DNA of 64,000 bases from contig NZ_JAPMLP010000002.1 of the NCBI RefSeq assembly GCF_026410285.1, forward strand, positions 255,501 to 319,500, written 5' to 3'. Positions 53,593-62,651 of the stretch are shown piece after piece. Each line of letters opens with the position of its first letter. The stretch's first letter is position 1. The notes below the pieces were generated by a model. The model searched no databases and was not told the DNA's origin. It saw nothing but the letters and a program-made list of their open reading frames with translations. Source of the stretch: Sulfitobacter sp. F26169L. Its GTDB lineage: Bacteria > Pseudomonadota > Alphaproteobacteria > Rhodobacterales > Rhodobacteraceae. The translations under genes were made by a program, and so were the position numbers.

Positions 53593-53631
53593 TGCAGGGG
53601 CATCAGGGCATCGAGCCCTGATGCCCCTGCA
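53593..53631. terminator. Long palindromic stem-loop between thiolase and ubiB
   Basis: 17-bp perfect inverted repeat (arms TGCAGGGGCATCAGGGC and its complement) with a 5-nt loop, between convergent genes. T-rich ends follow only weakly (ACATTTT on the plus strand), so it probably works as a bidirectional barrier or terminator for both. Confidence 0.8.
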
Positions 53632-53659
53632 GGACATTTTCAGCCAAAAAAAGTAGTTA

Positions 53660-55192
53660 TCAGGTAACCGCCTCGATTAAAAAGATGATCCCTGTGGCGC
53701 CGGCCGCGCCTACAAGTGCGGCGAGCGCAAGATACCGTTTGAACGGACGCTGGGCGGGCGCGGGTGTAGCGGCCTGCCGGATCAGAGCGGCCTCGACCAA
53801 GGCGGGCAGACGTGGACCAAAGCGCGACAGAACCCGCGCGGTTTTTGTCAGGTCCGAGATGACTGCTTTGGGGCCAATGGATTTTGTGATGTAGTCGGTG
53901 ACAATTGGCGCGGCGACATGCCAGATGTTCATTTGCGGGTTTAGCGAGCGCGCCACACCTTCGACGACAACCATGGTGCGTTGTAACAAAATCAGTTCTG
54001 TACGGGTTTCCATGCCGAAGCGTTCCGTCACTTCAAACAAATACGACAGCAGGCGCGCCATCGATATGCGGGTCGAATCCATGCCGAAAATCGGCTCTCC
54101 CACCGCACGCAGAGCGCGGGCAAATTCGTCCACGTCTTTGTCAGCGGGGACATATCCGGCCTCGAAGTGGACTTCGGCCACGCGTTTGTAATCCTTGCGA
54201 ATAAAGCCATAGAGAATCTCGGCGTAGACGCGTCGGGTGTATTCATCGATATGGCCCATGATCCCGAAATCGAGCGCGATAATGTTGCCGTTTGCCGCAA
54301 CCTTCAGGTTTCCCTGATGCATGTCGCCGTGAAAATATCCATCCCGCAGAGCGTGTTGCAGGAATAGGGCCAGGATACGCTCGGACAATTCAACACGGTC
54401 GTGCCCTGCGGCGTCAATCGCGGCGTTGTCGCCCATGGGCACACCTCTTGCCCAACCGAGGGTCATGACGCGGCGGGCCGAGTAATCCCATTTGATCTCG
54501 GGCAGTTCGAACCCTGAATCGTCTTTGGTGTTTGCGGCGTATTCGGAAGCAGCAGAGGATTCGAGCCTGAGATCCAACTCTCCCTGCACGACACCATCGA
54601 AGTGTTCGATCACATCCATCGGGCGCAGGCGGCGCGAGCCGGGCGAAAAAAGCTCGACCATGCGGGCGGCCAGATAGAATGCATCCACATCTTTTTTGAA
54701 TGCTTTTTCAATGCCCGGCCGCAAGACTTTTACGGCAACATCCTCGCCTGTACTATGCAACCGCGCCTTGTGGACCTGTGCGATGGACGCCGCCGCGACA
54801 GGTTCGCTGAATTCCGAGAAAATTACATCTACCGGCTGGCCCAGTTCTTTTTCGACTTCGGCCTTTGCGGTTTCGATATCAAACGGCGGCAACTGGTCTT
54901 GCAAGACGCGCAGTTGCTGGGCCATTTCATCGCCGACGACATCGGGGCGAGTCGACAGGATTTGACCGAATTTGATGTAGGCAGGGCCAAGGGCTGTGAG
55001 GGCGCGGGTTGCAGGCTGAAGCGTTGGGTCCCCTTTGTACCCCAGCGGCTTGAACGGGATCGCAAGCGCGCGCGCGACGAAACGCACGGCCTTGGGCGCC
55101 TCGAACGCGTCGAGAACGAAATTCATGGCACCGGTACGTTCCAGCGTGGCGCCGGTGCGGATCAGGCGCCAGATATTGTGCGGACCGCGCAT
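53660..55192 (-). CDS. ubiB: Ubiquinone biosynthesis kinase-like protein UbiB
   Basis: 510 residues, ABC1/ADCK family. The variant KxGQ motif is in AYIKFGQILSTRPD, with the signature HGDMHQGNLKV and DFGIMGH of the kinase-like fold. Two membrane helices lie at the C-terminus (about 480-508). It supports coenzyme Q biosynthesis as an ATPase. Starts 1 nt after the ubiE stop, implying a ubiE-ubiB operon. Confidence 0.94.
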   Translation of the reverse strand: MRGPHNIWRLIRTGATLERTGAMNFVLDAFEAPKAVRFVARALAIPFKPLGYKGDPTLQPATRALTALGPAYIKFGQILSTRPDVVGDEMAQQLRVLQDQLPPFDIETAKAEVEKELGQPVDVIFSEFSEPVAAASIAQVHKARLHSTGEDVAVKVLRPGIEKAFKKDVDAFYLAARMVELFSPGSRRLRPMDVIEHFDGVVQGELDLRLESSAASEYAANTKDDSGFELPEIKWDYSARRVMTLGWARGVPMGDNAAIDAAGHDRVELSERILALFLQHALRDGYFHGDMHQGNLKVAANGNIIALDFGIMGHIDEYTRRVYAEILYGFIRKDYKRVAEVHFEAGYVPADKDVDEFARALRAVGEPIFGMDSTRISMARLLSYLFEVTERFGMETRTELILLQRTMVVVEGVARSLNPQMNIWHVAAPIVTDYITKSIGPKAVISDLTKTARVLSRFGPRLPALVEAALIRQAATPAPAQRPFKRYLALAALVGAAGATGIIFLIEAVT

Positions 55193-55193
55193 T

Positions 55194-55937
55194 CTAGATT
55201 TTCCAACCGGAGTGTAGGGCCGCGATGCCCATACTTAGATTGCGGTATTTTGCGTTTTCGAATCCTGCGGCACGCACCATGCCAAGGAATGTATCCTGGT
55301 CGGGGAAGTTGCGGATGGATTCGACAAGGTACTGATAGCTGTCGCGATCATTGGCGATCATCTGCCCCATCCGCGGGATCACGTTAAAGCTGTAGAGATC
55401 ATAAGCTTTCTGCATCATCGGATTTGGCAACTGGCTGAACTCTAGCACCATCAGGCGACCGCCGGGTTTCAGCACGCGATAGGCTTCGTTCAGCGCCTCT
55501 TGGGGGCGGGTGACGTTACGAATGCCGAAGGAAATAGTGTAGACATCGAATGTGCTGTCCTCGAACGGCAGCGCCATTGCATCGCCAACGACCCAGTCAA
55601 GACTGTCTTGCATCGCTTCGGCCTCGGCGCGCTTGCGCCCTTCGATCAGCATGCCTTCGGTAAGATCACAGACAGTTGCATGGCCGGACCCCGCGCGCTT
55701 TAGGAATTTGAACGATACATCGCCGGTTCCCCCCGCCACATCGAGCAGCTTTTGACCCGCGCGCGGCGCAAGCCAGTCCATCATCGCTTCTTTCCAGATT
55801 CGGTGGATGCCCATGCTCATCACGTCATTCATTACGTCATATTTATTGGCCACATCCGAGAAAAGGCTGCGGACCATACCCGCCTTTTCGTCTTCGCGAA
55901 TTGTCTGGGCCCCGAAATGGGTGGTCTTGTCGGTCAT
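55194..55937 (-). CDS. ubiE: Demethylmenaquinone / 2-polyprenylbenzoquinol methyltransferase UbiE
   Basis: 247 residues, class I SAM methyltransferase. [16 protein letters not shown] (SAM site), [20 protein letters not shown] and [14 protein letters not shown] are diagnostic. ATG at 55937 (MTDKTTHFG) fits the family better than one 14 codons earlier. Divergent from mutM across 81 nt. Confidence 0.95.
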   Translation of the reverse strand: MTDKTTHFGAQTIREDEKAGMVRSLFSDVANKYDVMNDVMSMGIHRIWKEAMMDWLAPRAGQKLLDVAGGTGDVSFKFLKRAGSGHATVCDLTEGMLIEGRKRAEAEAMQDSLDWVVGDAMALPFEDSTFDVYTISFGIRNVTRPQEALNEAYRVLKPGGRLMVLEFSQLPNPMMQKAYDLYSFNVIPRMGQMIANDRDSYQYLVESIRNFPDQDTFLGMVRAAGFENAKYRNLSMGIAALHSGWKI

Positions 55938-56018
55938 GCGCTGTGTCCTAATCTTGTCAGAGGTGGGATATAGCCTCACAACGGCAGATACAAACCGCCA
56001 ATTGCCGCAGGAGCCGAC

Positions 56019-56870
56019 ATGCCCGAACTACCCGAAGTCGAAACTGTCCGCCGCGGGCTTGCCCCTGTGATGGAGGGCGGTGTGATCACGCAGGCGGATG
56101 TGAACCGCGAAGGACTGCGATGGCCGTTTCCGCCCGATATGGCGGCGCGGCTGACAGGCCAGAGGGTTGAACGCTTGCGGCGGCGGTCAAAGTATATTCT
56201 TGCCGATCTGGGCTCGGGCGAGACGTTGTTAATCCATTTGGGAATGTCGGGGCGCATGCTGGTATCAGGTGATCCGCTGGGCGTATTTGCGCATGACCAT
56301 CCGGCAGCGCAGAAACATGACCATGTGGTGTTTCACATGGAAAACGGCGCGCGGATAACATTCAATGATCCGCGCAGGTTTGGCGCAATGGATTTAATGC
56401 AGACTGCCACGGCAGCTGATCACAAGTTGCTGGCTGTGCTGGGGCCGGAACCCCTGAGTAACGATTTTCACGAAGCGATTCTGGTGAATGCCTTCAAAGG
56501 CCGCAACACCCCCGTAAAATCCGCGCTGCTTGACCAACGTATTGTCGCGGGCTTGGGCAATATCTATGTCTGCGAGGCACTTTTTCGGGCGGGAATCAGC
56601 CCCAAACGCAAGGCGGGGCGAATTGCCACAGCACGTGTCAGTGCGTTGGTTCCGATCATACGGCAGGTGCTGTCCGATGCGATAGATGCGGGCGGATCAT
56701 CCCTGCGTGATTTCCGCCAAGCCGATGGGGAACTTGGATATTTCCAGCATTCCTTTGACGTATACGGCAGGGAGGGCGCGCCCTGTCGGCGGGGGGGATG
56801 TGGTGGCAACATCACACGCATTGTCCAGTCGGGCAGATCAACTTTCTATTGTCCGGTATGTCAAAGATAG
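56019..56870 (+). CDS. mutM: Formamidopyrimidine-DNA glycosylase MutM
   Basis: 283 residues. The catalytic N-terminus is [13 protein letters not shown] with Pro2 as nucleophile and Glu3. A C-terminal zinc finger follows the C-x4-C ... C-x2-C pattern ([17 protein letters not shown]), a spacing usual in this order. It removes 8-oxoguanine and FaPy lesions and cuts the strand. Divergent from ubiE. Confidence 0.96.
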   Translation: MPELPEVETVRRGLAPVMEGGVITQADVNREGLRWPFPPDMAARLTGQRVERLRRRSKYILADLGSGETLLIHLGMSGRMLVSGDPLGVFAHDHPAAQKHDHVVFHMENGARITFNDPRRFGAMDLMQTATAADHKLLAVLGPEPLSNDFHEAILVNAFKGRNTPVKSALLDQRIVAGLGNIYVCEALFRAGISPKRKAGRIATARVSALVPIIRQVLSDAIDAGGSSLRDFRQADGELGYFQHSFDVYGREGAPCRRGGCGGNITRIVQSGRSTFYCPVCQR

Positions 56871-56932
56871 CTTGAACCAACTTGCCGCCATGATATGCAC
56901 TAACGTCAATTCAACAATAAAGGGCCGCACAC

Positions 56933-57709
56933 ATGGCTTATGAAACGATCATACTGGATGTCGATAATCACGTGGCCTTGGTGACGCTGAACCGTCCTGA
57001 TGCGTTGAACGCGCTGAATGATCAACTGATGAGCGAACTGGCTGATTGCCTTTCGGCATGTCAGGAAAACGAGAAGGTGCGCTGCATCGTGATCACGGGA
57101 TCGGAAAAGGCTTTTGCCGCCGGTGCCGATATTTCGATGATGAAGGACAAAACATTCGTTGATGCTTTTGCCGGTGATTTGTTCACCGCCGAAACCGACC
57201 AGATCATGCGGGTACGCAAGCCTATCATTGCTGCCGTCTCCGGTTATGCACTGGGCGGTGGCTGCGAACTGGCAATGATGTGTGATTTCATCATCTGTTC
57301 GGAATCCGCTAAATTCGGGCAGCCCGAGATCAATCTTGGTGTTGTCGCCGGCATCGGCGGCACGCAGCGTCTGACGCGAATCATTGGTAAGTCCAAAGCA
57401 ATGGATATGAACCTGACGGGCCGCTTCATGGATGCAGACGAAGCAGAGCGTTCTGGCCTTGCCTCACGGGTGGTTCCAGTAAAAAAGCTGATCGAAGAAG
57501 CACTGAGCGCAGCGCAAAAGATTGCCGAAAAATCCATGATTTCGGCAATGGTTGTGAAAGAAGCCGTCAACCGCGCCTATGAAGTACCACTGCGCGAAGG
57601 TCTGCTCTTTGAACGCCGCATGTTCCACGCTCTGTTTGCGACAGAAGATCAATCCGAAGGCATGGGCGCCTTTCTGGAGAAACGCGAAGCGCAGTTTCGC
57701 GACCGCTAA
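56933..57709 (+). CDS. Enoyl-CoA hydratase
   Basis: 258 residues, crotonase family. The oxyanion-hole motifs [11 protein letters not shown] and [16 protein letters not shown], the region [19 protein letters not shown] and the C-terminal helix are conserved. It probably hydrates enoyl-CoA in fatty acid or amino acid breakdown. 62 nt after mutM, with its own ribosome site. Ends at an intrinsic terminator. Confidence 0.93.
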   Translation: MAYETIILDVDNHVALVTLNRPDALNALNDQLMSELADCLSACQENEKVRCIVITGSEKAFAAGADISMMKDKTFVDAFAGDLFTAETDQIMRVRKPIIAAVSGYALGGGCELAMMCDFIICSESAKFGQPEINLGVVAGIGGTQRLTRIIGKSKAMDMNLTGRFMDADEAERSGLASRVVPVKKLIEEALSAAQKIAEKSMISAMVVKEAVNRAYEVPLREGLLFERRMFHALFATEDQSEGMGAFLEKREAQFRDR

Positions 57710-57740
57710 TATTGCACCAGTTAAAAGCATAGAAGCAGAT

Positions 57741-57774
57741 AGGCGGGCCTTGAACGAAGGTCCGCCTTTTTTTT
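57741..57774 (+). terminator. Intrinsic terminator after the enoyl-CoA hydratase
   Basis: 11-bp stem AGGCGGGCCTT / AAGGTCCGCCT with one G-U pair and a 5-nt loop, followed by seven T. Starts 31 nt after the stop. Confidence 0.92.
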
Positions 57775-57824
57775 ACTTTCAAACAACACCGCTCTATCAG
57801 CGACTGCGCAAGTGTTTGCTATTC

Positions 57825-58214
57825 TCAACCCTGCTTGACAAGATGGTCGCCAAAGGGGTTGTCGATCACCATCAACCAGCGGCCGTCAGCCTGCTTTCTA
57901 AGAACCACAACCGAAAAACCGCTTTGCTCGACGGGTGAGCCATCAGGCGTCTGGCCTGTCATTTTCCATGTAGAGGAATGCAGTGCGATGTCGTCGGCCT
58001 GAATGATATCATGCGCTGTTACATTGATCTGCGGATTAATGGCCACAAAGCCATGAAAAGCTTCGCGCAAAGCCTGCGTACCTTTGGCAATCGAACCCGG
58101 CTGCCCGACCAAGACGGCGTTCTCTTCAAACGTCGCAAGGATGGCGTCCATATCGCCAGCAGCCACTGCTGCGTTGTTTGCATTGATTGTCGCGTTGATT
58201 TGATCGTTGCTCAT
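57825..58214 (-). CDS. NTF2-like / SgcJ-type small protein
   Basis: 129 residues, NTF2-like fold (AAVAAGDMDAILATFEENAV; ALREAFHGFVAINPQIN; TWKMTGQTPDG). Members bind small molecules or act as polyketide or steroid-type enzymes; the substrate is unknown. ATG at 58214 is chosen (AAGGA some 10 nt upstream) over one at 58235 lacking a ribosome site. Follows the WYL regulator gene, so regulation by it is plausible. Confidence 0.82.
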   Translation of the reverse strand: MSNDQINATINANNAAVAAGDMDAILATFEENAVLVGQPGSIAKGTQALREAFHGFVAINPQINVTAHDIIQADDIALHSSTWKMTGQTPDGSPVEQSGFSVVVLRKQADGRWLMVIDNPFGDHLVKQG

Positions 58215-58285
58215 CGTCTGGTGTCCTTCGTTCATCTTGTTACAGGGACACCCTAACAGCCACGTGTGTCAGAAAATGGCAGTAG

Positions 58286-58981
58286 TCATTTATGTGGGCC
58301 TTCACTTGATTCCAGTTCGCGCCAATCCTTGATTAAATCGTGGCGGCGTTTTGGATAGCGTGCAGGCAACTCTGTGAGGTTCGACATGCGATCCGTCCGG
58401 AAGTGACGAATTTCCTCGCGCAGCTCACACCACGCGGAAATCAATCGCGCACCGTCCAGATAGCTGAGAAAGAAGGGCCAGATCACACGTTCCGAACTGT
58501 TTCCGGCAGCATCATTGTATCCGATCAGCACTTTTCGTTCTGCATGAATGGCGCGTCTGATTGCCGACATGTCTATCGTTTCTCGTTGGCTATGGCTGCT
58601 GGGCGTTACAGAAAGATATTTCGCCTCAACACGATCGGTCAGCTCTGTTGGCATTACTGCGGTCAGCCGCGCCATCGCCTTGCGCGCGGCCTCTGCCATT
58701 GGTTTGTCCGCCTTGTCTGCCACCCATAGCGATCCCAGAACCAGCGCGTCCACTTCCTCGACCGTGAACATAATCGGCGGCAGTAAAAAGCCTGACCGCA
58801 TCATGAACCCCACACCCGGTTCACCGTCGATCCCCGCACCAAGGGCGCGCAGGGATTCGATGTCGCGATAAAGGGTGCGGATAGATATGCTCAACGCTTT
58901 GGCAAGATCCTGCCCCGAAACCGGTCGGCGATGGCAGCGAAACTCTTCTACCAGATTCAAAAGTCGTTCAGCGCGTGAAAT
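58286..58981 (-). CDS. HTH/WYL-domain transcriptional regulator, YafY type, probable ATT start
   Basis: 231 residues. An N-terminal HTH_11 domain (RAERLLNLVEEFRCHRRPVS; ALSISIRTLYRDIESLRALG) is followed by a WYL domain (about 125-205: RAIHAERKVLIGYND; RVIWPFFLSYLDGARLISAW). Members sense ligands or nucleotides. The usual N-terminus of this family is MSRAERL; here the codon is ATT (58981-58979), giving I-S-R-A-E-R-L, preceded by a stop two codons upstream and by GGAG exactly 6 nt before it. The only other start, TTG seven codons inside, lacks a ribosome site and would remove part of the HTH. So ATT is probably the start. Confidence 0.8.
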   Translation of the reverse strand: MSRAERLLNLVEEFRCHRRPVSGQDLAKALSISIRTLYRDIESLRALGAGIDGEPGVGFMMRSGFLLPPIMFTVEEVDALVLGSLWVADKADKPMAEAARKAMARLTAVMPTELTDRVEAKYLSVTPSSHSQRETIDMSAIRRAIHAERKVLIGYNDAAGNSSERVIWPFFLSYLDGARLISAWCELREEIRHFRTDRMSNLTELPARYPKRRHDLIKDWRELESSEGPHK

Positions 58982-59101
58982 AGTTTACTCCAGTACGTTT
59001 TTATCGACGCCGCTTGCGCAGGTGCCTGACCATTGCGATTTGCCGATTTTTTGTCAACAAAAGCACAACCGGGAGATTTGCCGCAATGCAGAAGGACATC
59101 C

Positions 59102-59130
59102 TTTACATTCCCGCCTAAATCCCGCTATAG
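59102..59130 (+). promoter_or_regulatory. Candidate promoter of rpsT
   Basis: TTTACA, 17 nt, CTATAG fits a housekeeping promoter and places transcription start near 59137, about 105 nt upstream of the rpsT start codon and just before the structured leader. Confidence 0.5.
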
Positions 59131-59146
59131 CCCCCCTCATACATGC

Positions 59147-59210
59147 GCGTGCAGCCCGCTCAGGCTAGAATCACCTATCGGTGTCCTCCCCAGCGGGAGC
59201 GATTGCACGC
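59147..59210 (+). promoter_or_regulatory. Structured leader of rpsT
   Basis: Nested pairing: GCGTGCA (59147-59153) with TGCACGC (59204-59210) and CCCGCT (59155-59160) with AGCGGG (59192-59197), enclosing a CACC-TATC-GGTG hairpin (59172-59183). An alternative hairpin AGCC...GGCT (59153-59166) competes with the outer stems. Ends 31 nt before the start codon. Could be the S20 autoregulation site; not a family I can name. Confidence 0.45.
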
Positions 59211-59241
59211 TTTGACACGAATATTTTGATAGGATGATCCG

Positions 59242-59505
59242 ATGGCCAATACAGCACAGGCGAAAAAACGCGCGCGTCAGAACCAGAAGCGTTTTGAAAT
59301 CAACAAAGCACGCCGCTCACGTATCCGCACCTTCCTGCGCAAGCTGGAAGAAGCGATTGAATCAGGCGTAAAAGAGGATGCGGTTGCCGCACTTCGCGCG
59401 GCACAGCCAGAGCTGATGCGCGGCGTGTCCAAAGGCGTTTATCACAAGAATACAGCGGCACGCAAAATGTCCCGCCTGTCCGCGCGGGTCAAAGCACTCG
59501 GCTGA
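59242..59505 (+). CDS. rpsT: Ribosomal protein S20
   Basis: 87 residues, very rich in Lys/Arg/Ala. The N-terminus [17 protein letters not shown] and the C-terminal [20 protein letters not shown] are typical of S20, which binds the 5' domain of 16S rRNA in the small subunit. AGGA stands 7 nt before the ATG. Preceded by a structured leader and followed by an intrinsic terminator. Confidence 0.98.
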   Translation: MANTAQAKKRARQNQKRFEINKARRSRIRTFLRKLEEAIESGVKEDAVAALRAAQPELMRGVSKGVYHKNTAARKMSRLSARVKALG

Positions 59506-59529
59506 GAATCGGCCAAAAGCGATTTTTAT

Positions 59530-59565
59530 ACAGGCGTCACCTTTGGTGGCGCCTGTGTTGTTTTC
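59530..59565 (+). terminator. Intrinsic terminator after rpsT
   Basis: 12-bp stem ACAGGCGTCACC / GGTGGCGCCTGT with one G-U pair and a 3-nt loop, followed by GTTGTTTTC. Starts 24 nt past the stop codon. Confidence 0.85.
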
Positions 59566-59991
59566 AGGCCTGTTTTCGGGGCCTGCGAGATTCTTTAGCG
59601 GTAAAGACAGAGTCAACATATAAGATGAGTTGAACCGCCCTATCCCCCCTTGCTACGAAGAGTGAGCGATTCACATCGCGGGGGGACAGACCCGAAAGAG
59701 CGGCACCATTTTTGCTAGAGGTGGGGTACGGTTTTGAAGGTCTCTCTTGATGCCCATTTCGGGCACTGAGTAGAGTTGCAGATGCTGCTGCCAGCACATT
59801 TGCCTGTCACAAAATCAGAACGGTGTCGTACACTCTGTGCTGGTGCAAGGACGCATCCATAGGTGTTCACATCAAGGTAAAAGTCTAATGGACAAAGCCG
59901 GTTTCCCGAGGGACCGGGCGGCTTGTGTATGTCCAATGGATTGTTTGGGTGAGTGTCGCATCGGCGACGTAAATGATGGCGGTAGGTAAAG
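59566..59991 (+). other. Long gene-free region upstream of dnaA
   Basis: 426 nt without a plausible gene. It holds a TGCCC-ATTTC-GGGCA hairpin (59751-59765), an 8-bp inverted repeat CCAGCACA / TGTGCTGG with arms about 40 nt apart (59790-59844), and a G/C-rich hairpin with AAGCC / GGCTT ends near 59893-59923. Three sequences match the DnaA box at only 7 of 9 positions. This is likely the promoter and regulated leader of dnaA. An origin function is possible from position but not shown by box clusters. Confidence 0.5.
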
Positions 59992-61356
59992 ATGACTCGT
60001 GACGAATGGGGCAGTGTTAAGCAGCGTCTTCTCAAAACGGTGGGGCAGAACAACTATACAACCTGGATCGACCCGCTTGCGTTGGGGCAAATGCAGGATG
60101 GCATTGCAACGGTTCAGGTGCCGACCACGTTTTTTGGCAACTACGTCAGCCAAAACTTTGCCGATCTTATCCTTCACGAGATGAAAGCGATGGATGTCAC
60201 CCTGTCGCGTCTGAAATTCGAAGTCGCCGGAAAAACCGCCAAGCCTGCGACACGCAAAACAGATGCGATAACACCGCCACGCACAGCTGCGCCCAAAGCG
60301 CCAAACGCCGCAACATCCTATACTGCACCGCTGGAAAAACGGTTTTCGTTTGACACCTTCGTTGTCGGCAAACCCAACGAGCTGGCCCATGCCGCCGCGC
60401 GCCGCGTGGCAGAGGGTGGTCCGGTGACATTCAACCCGCTGTTTTTGTATGGCGGCGTCGGTTTGGGAAAAACCCACCTGATGCACGCCATCGCGCAGGA
60501 ACTATCATCGCGCAAACCGGAATTGAATGTGCTGTACTTGTCCGCAGAGCAATTCATGTACCGCTTTGTTCAGGCATTGCGTGATCGCAAAATGATGGAT
60601 TTCAAGGAAATCTTCCGCACTGTTGACGTGCTGATGGTCGATGACGTGCAATTTATTGCAGGCAAGGACAGCACCCAAGAAGAGTTTTTCCATACGTTCA
60701 ACGCATTGGTCGACCAGAACAAGCAGATCATCATTTCTGCCGACCGCGCCCCGCAGGATATCAAAGATCTTGAGGATCGCGTGAAATCCCGTCTGCAATG
60801 CGGGCTTGTGGTCGATCTGCACCCCACAGATTACGAACTGCGCCTTGGTATTTTGCAAACCAAGGTCGACGTTCACCGCGCTTCCTATCCCGAACTGGCG
60901 ATGGATGACGGAATTCTCGAATTTCTGGCGCACCGTATTTCCACCAATGTGCGTGTGCTTGAGGGTGCGCTGACCCGCTTGTTTGCCTTTGCCTCACTGG
61001 TAGGGCGCAAGATCGATATGGAACTGACACAGGACTGTCTGGCTGATGTCTTGCGTGCGTCCGAACGTAAAATCTCCGTTGAGGAGATCCAGCGCAAGGT
61101 TTCGGATCATTACAATATCCGTCTGTCGGATATGATCGGCCCGAAACGTCTGCGCAGCTATGCCCGTCCGCGTCAGGTGGCAATGTATCTGTGCAAGCAC
61201 ATGACCAGCCGCTCGCTGCCCGAAATCGGGCGTCGCTTCGGGGGCCGCGACCACACAACGGTGATGCACGGGGTCAAGCGGATAGAAGAACTGAAAGTAT
61301 CCGACGGACAGATCGCCGAGGATCTAGAGCTTTTGCGCCGCGCGCTTGAAGCCTAG
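59992..61356 (+). CDS. dnaA: Chromosomal replication initiator DnaA
   Basis: 454 residues. An N-terminal DnaB-contact domain (1-80) and a Pro/Ala linker lead to the AAA+ domain with Walker A in GGVGLGKTHLMHA (from about 154) and Walker B LMVDDVQF. The C-terminal DNA-binding helix motif is GGRDHTTVMHGVKRI. It binds origin boxes and opens DNA. The leader upstream is long (more than 400 nt). Followed by dnaN, recF and gyrB, the usual origin-proximal order. Confidence 0.98.
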   Translation: MTRDEWGSVKQRLLKTVGQNNYTTWIDPLALGQMQDGIATVQVPTTFFGNYVSQNFADLILHEMKAMDVTLSRLKFEVAGKTAKPATRKTDAITPPRTAAPKAPNAATSYTAPLEKRFSFDTFVVGKPNELAHAAARRVAEGGPVTFNPLFLYGGVGLGKTHLMHAIAQELSSRKPELNVLYLSAEQFMYRFVQALRDRKMMDFKEIFRTVDVLMVDDVQFIAGKDSTQEEFFHTFNALVDQNKQIIISADRAPQDIKDLEDRVKSRLQCGLVVDLHPTDYELRLGILQTKVDVHRASYPELAMDDGILEFLAHRISTNVRVLEGALTRLFAFASLVGRKIDMELTQDCLADVLRASERKISVEEIQRKVSDHYNIRLSDMIGPKRLRSYARPRQVAMYLCKHMTSRSLPEIGRRFGGRDHTTVMHGVKRIEELKVSDGQIAEDLELLRRALEA

Positions 61357-61385
61357 CGAATAACAAAGGTGCAGTGATGTCACAG

Positions 61386-61411
61386 GGCGGCCCTTGAAAA
61401 GGTCGCCTTTT
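61386..61411 (+). terminator. Weak terminator after dnaA
   Basis: 7-bp stem GGCGGCC / GGTCGCC (one G-U) with an 8-nt loop and four T. 30 nt past the dnaA stop. A second hairpin CTTGCGG-TTGCG-CCGCAAG lies at 61432-61450, before dnaN. Probably partial termination with a separate dnaN promoter. Confidence 0.5.
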
Positions 61412-61495
61412 GCGTGTCTGGTCCGTTAACTCTTGCGGTTGCGCCGCAAGCGGGTAATTTAATTCTTCCCGACCCTGTGCAGTGGAGATAGGCAT

Positions 61496-62614
61496 ATGAA
61501 ATTCAGCATCGAACGCGCCGCGTTGCTCAAGGCCGTTTCCCAGGCACAATCTGTGGTCGAACGGCGCAACACCATTCCGATCCTTGCAAACGTTCTGATC
61601 GAGGCCGAAGGCAGCGACGTATCGTTTCGCGCGACCGATCTGGACATCGAGGTAGTTGATAAAGCCCCCGCACAGGTAGAGCGCGCAGGCGCAACAACCG
61701 TTGCCGCGACCACCCTACACGAAATCGTTCGTAAGCTGCCTGACGGCGCGCTTGTCTCACTTACCGCTGACACCGCCGCAGGCCGCCTCACAGTAGAAGC
61801 GGGCCGCTCGAATTTTTCGCTTGCGACATTGCCCAAGGAAGATTTTCCGGTGATGGCCTCGTCCGAGTATGCCTCGAACTTCTCGGCCAATGCTGCTGTG
61901 CTGCGGCGTCTGTTCGATAAATCGAAATTCGCAATCTCGACCGAAGAAACACGGTATTACCTTAACGGCGTTTACATGCATATCGCAGAAGGTGACGGTG
62001 GCAAGAAACTGCGCTGCGTGGCAACAGATGGTCACCGTCTGGCCCGTATCGATGCAGATATGCCCGACGGTGCCGCCGACATGCCCGGCGTAATTGTACC
62101 GCGCAAAACTGTGGGTGAGCTGCGCAAACTGCTGGAAGATGATGATATGATCATCGCCGTGTCTGTATCGGAAACCAAAGTACGCTTTGCCACGCCGCTG
62201 ATCACGCTGACCTCAAAAGTAATCGACGGGACGTTCCCCGATTACACCCGCGTGATTCCGCAGGGCAACACACGCAAGCTGGAAGTAGACGCCGCCGATT
62301 TTGCAAAGGCCGTCGATCGCGTAGCAACCGTAAGTTCCGAGCGTTCGCGCGCCGTGAAGTTGCAACTGGACGAAGACCGTCTGATCCTGTCTGTGAACGC
62401 ACCCGACAGTGGTGCTGCCGAAGAAGAACTGGCCGTAGCCTACAGCGACGAAAAGCTCGAAATCGGGTTCAACGCCAAATACTTGCTAGAAATCGCGTCG
62501 CAGGTAGATCGCGAAAATGCGGTGTTCCTGTTTAACTCCTCCGGTGATCCGACGCTCATGCGTGAGGGCAACGATACTTCTGCCGTTTATGTCGTCATGC
62601 CAATGCGTGTGTGA
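61496..62614 (+). CDS. dnaN: DNA polymerase III beta sliding clamp
   Basis: 372 residues, three-domain clamp. N-terminal AALLKAVSQAQSVVERRNTIPIL, the central ISTEETRYYLNGVYMH and the C-terminal end DTSAVYVVMPMRV are highly conserved. The homodimeric ring tethers polymerase III to DNA. 38 nt upstream of recF. Confidence 0.98.
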   Translation: MKFSIERAALLKAVSQAQSVVERRNTIPILANVLIEAEGSDVSFRATDLDIEVVDKAPAQVERAGATTVAATTLHEIVRKLPDGALVSLTADTAAGRLTVEAGRSNFSLATLPKEDFPVMASSEYASNFSANAAVLRRLFDKSKFAISTEETRYYLNGVYMHIAEGDGGKKLRCVATDGHRLARIDADMPDGAADMPGVIVPRKTVGELRKLLEDDDMIIAVSVSETKVRFATPLITLTSKVIDGTFPDYTRVIPQGNTRKLEVDAADFAKAVDRVATVSSERSRAVKLQLDEDRLILSVNAPDSGAAEEELAVAYSDEKLEIGFNAKYLLEIASQVDRENAVFLFNSSGDPTLMREGNDTSAVYVVMPMRV

Positions 62615-62651
62615 TAAGCAAACCAGCAATTAACCATGTCGAGCGTCTATA

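Noticed and set aside
59566..59991. DnaA-box cluster marking oriC
   Set aside because: Only three sites, each matching 7 of 9 positions, with no AT-rich unwinding stretch; not enough to call an origin.
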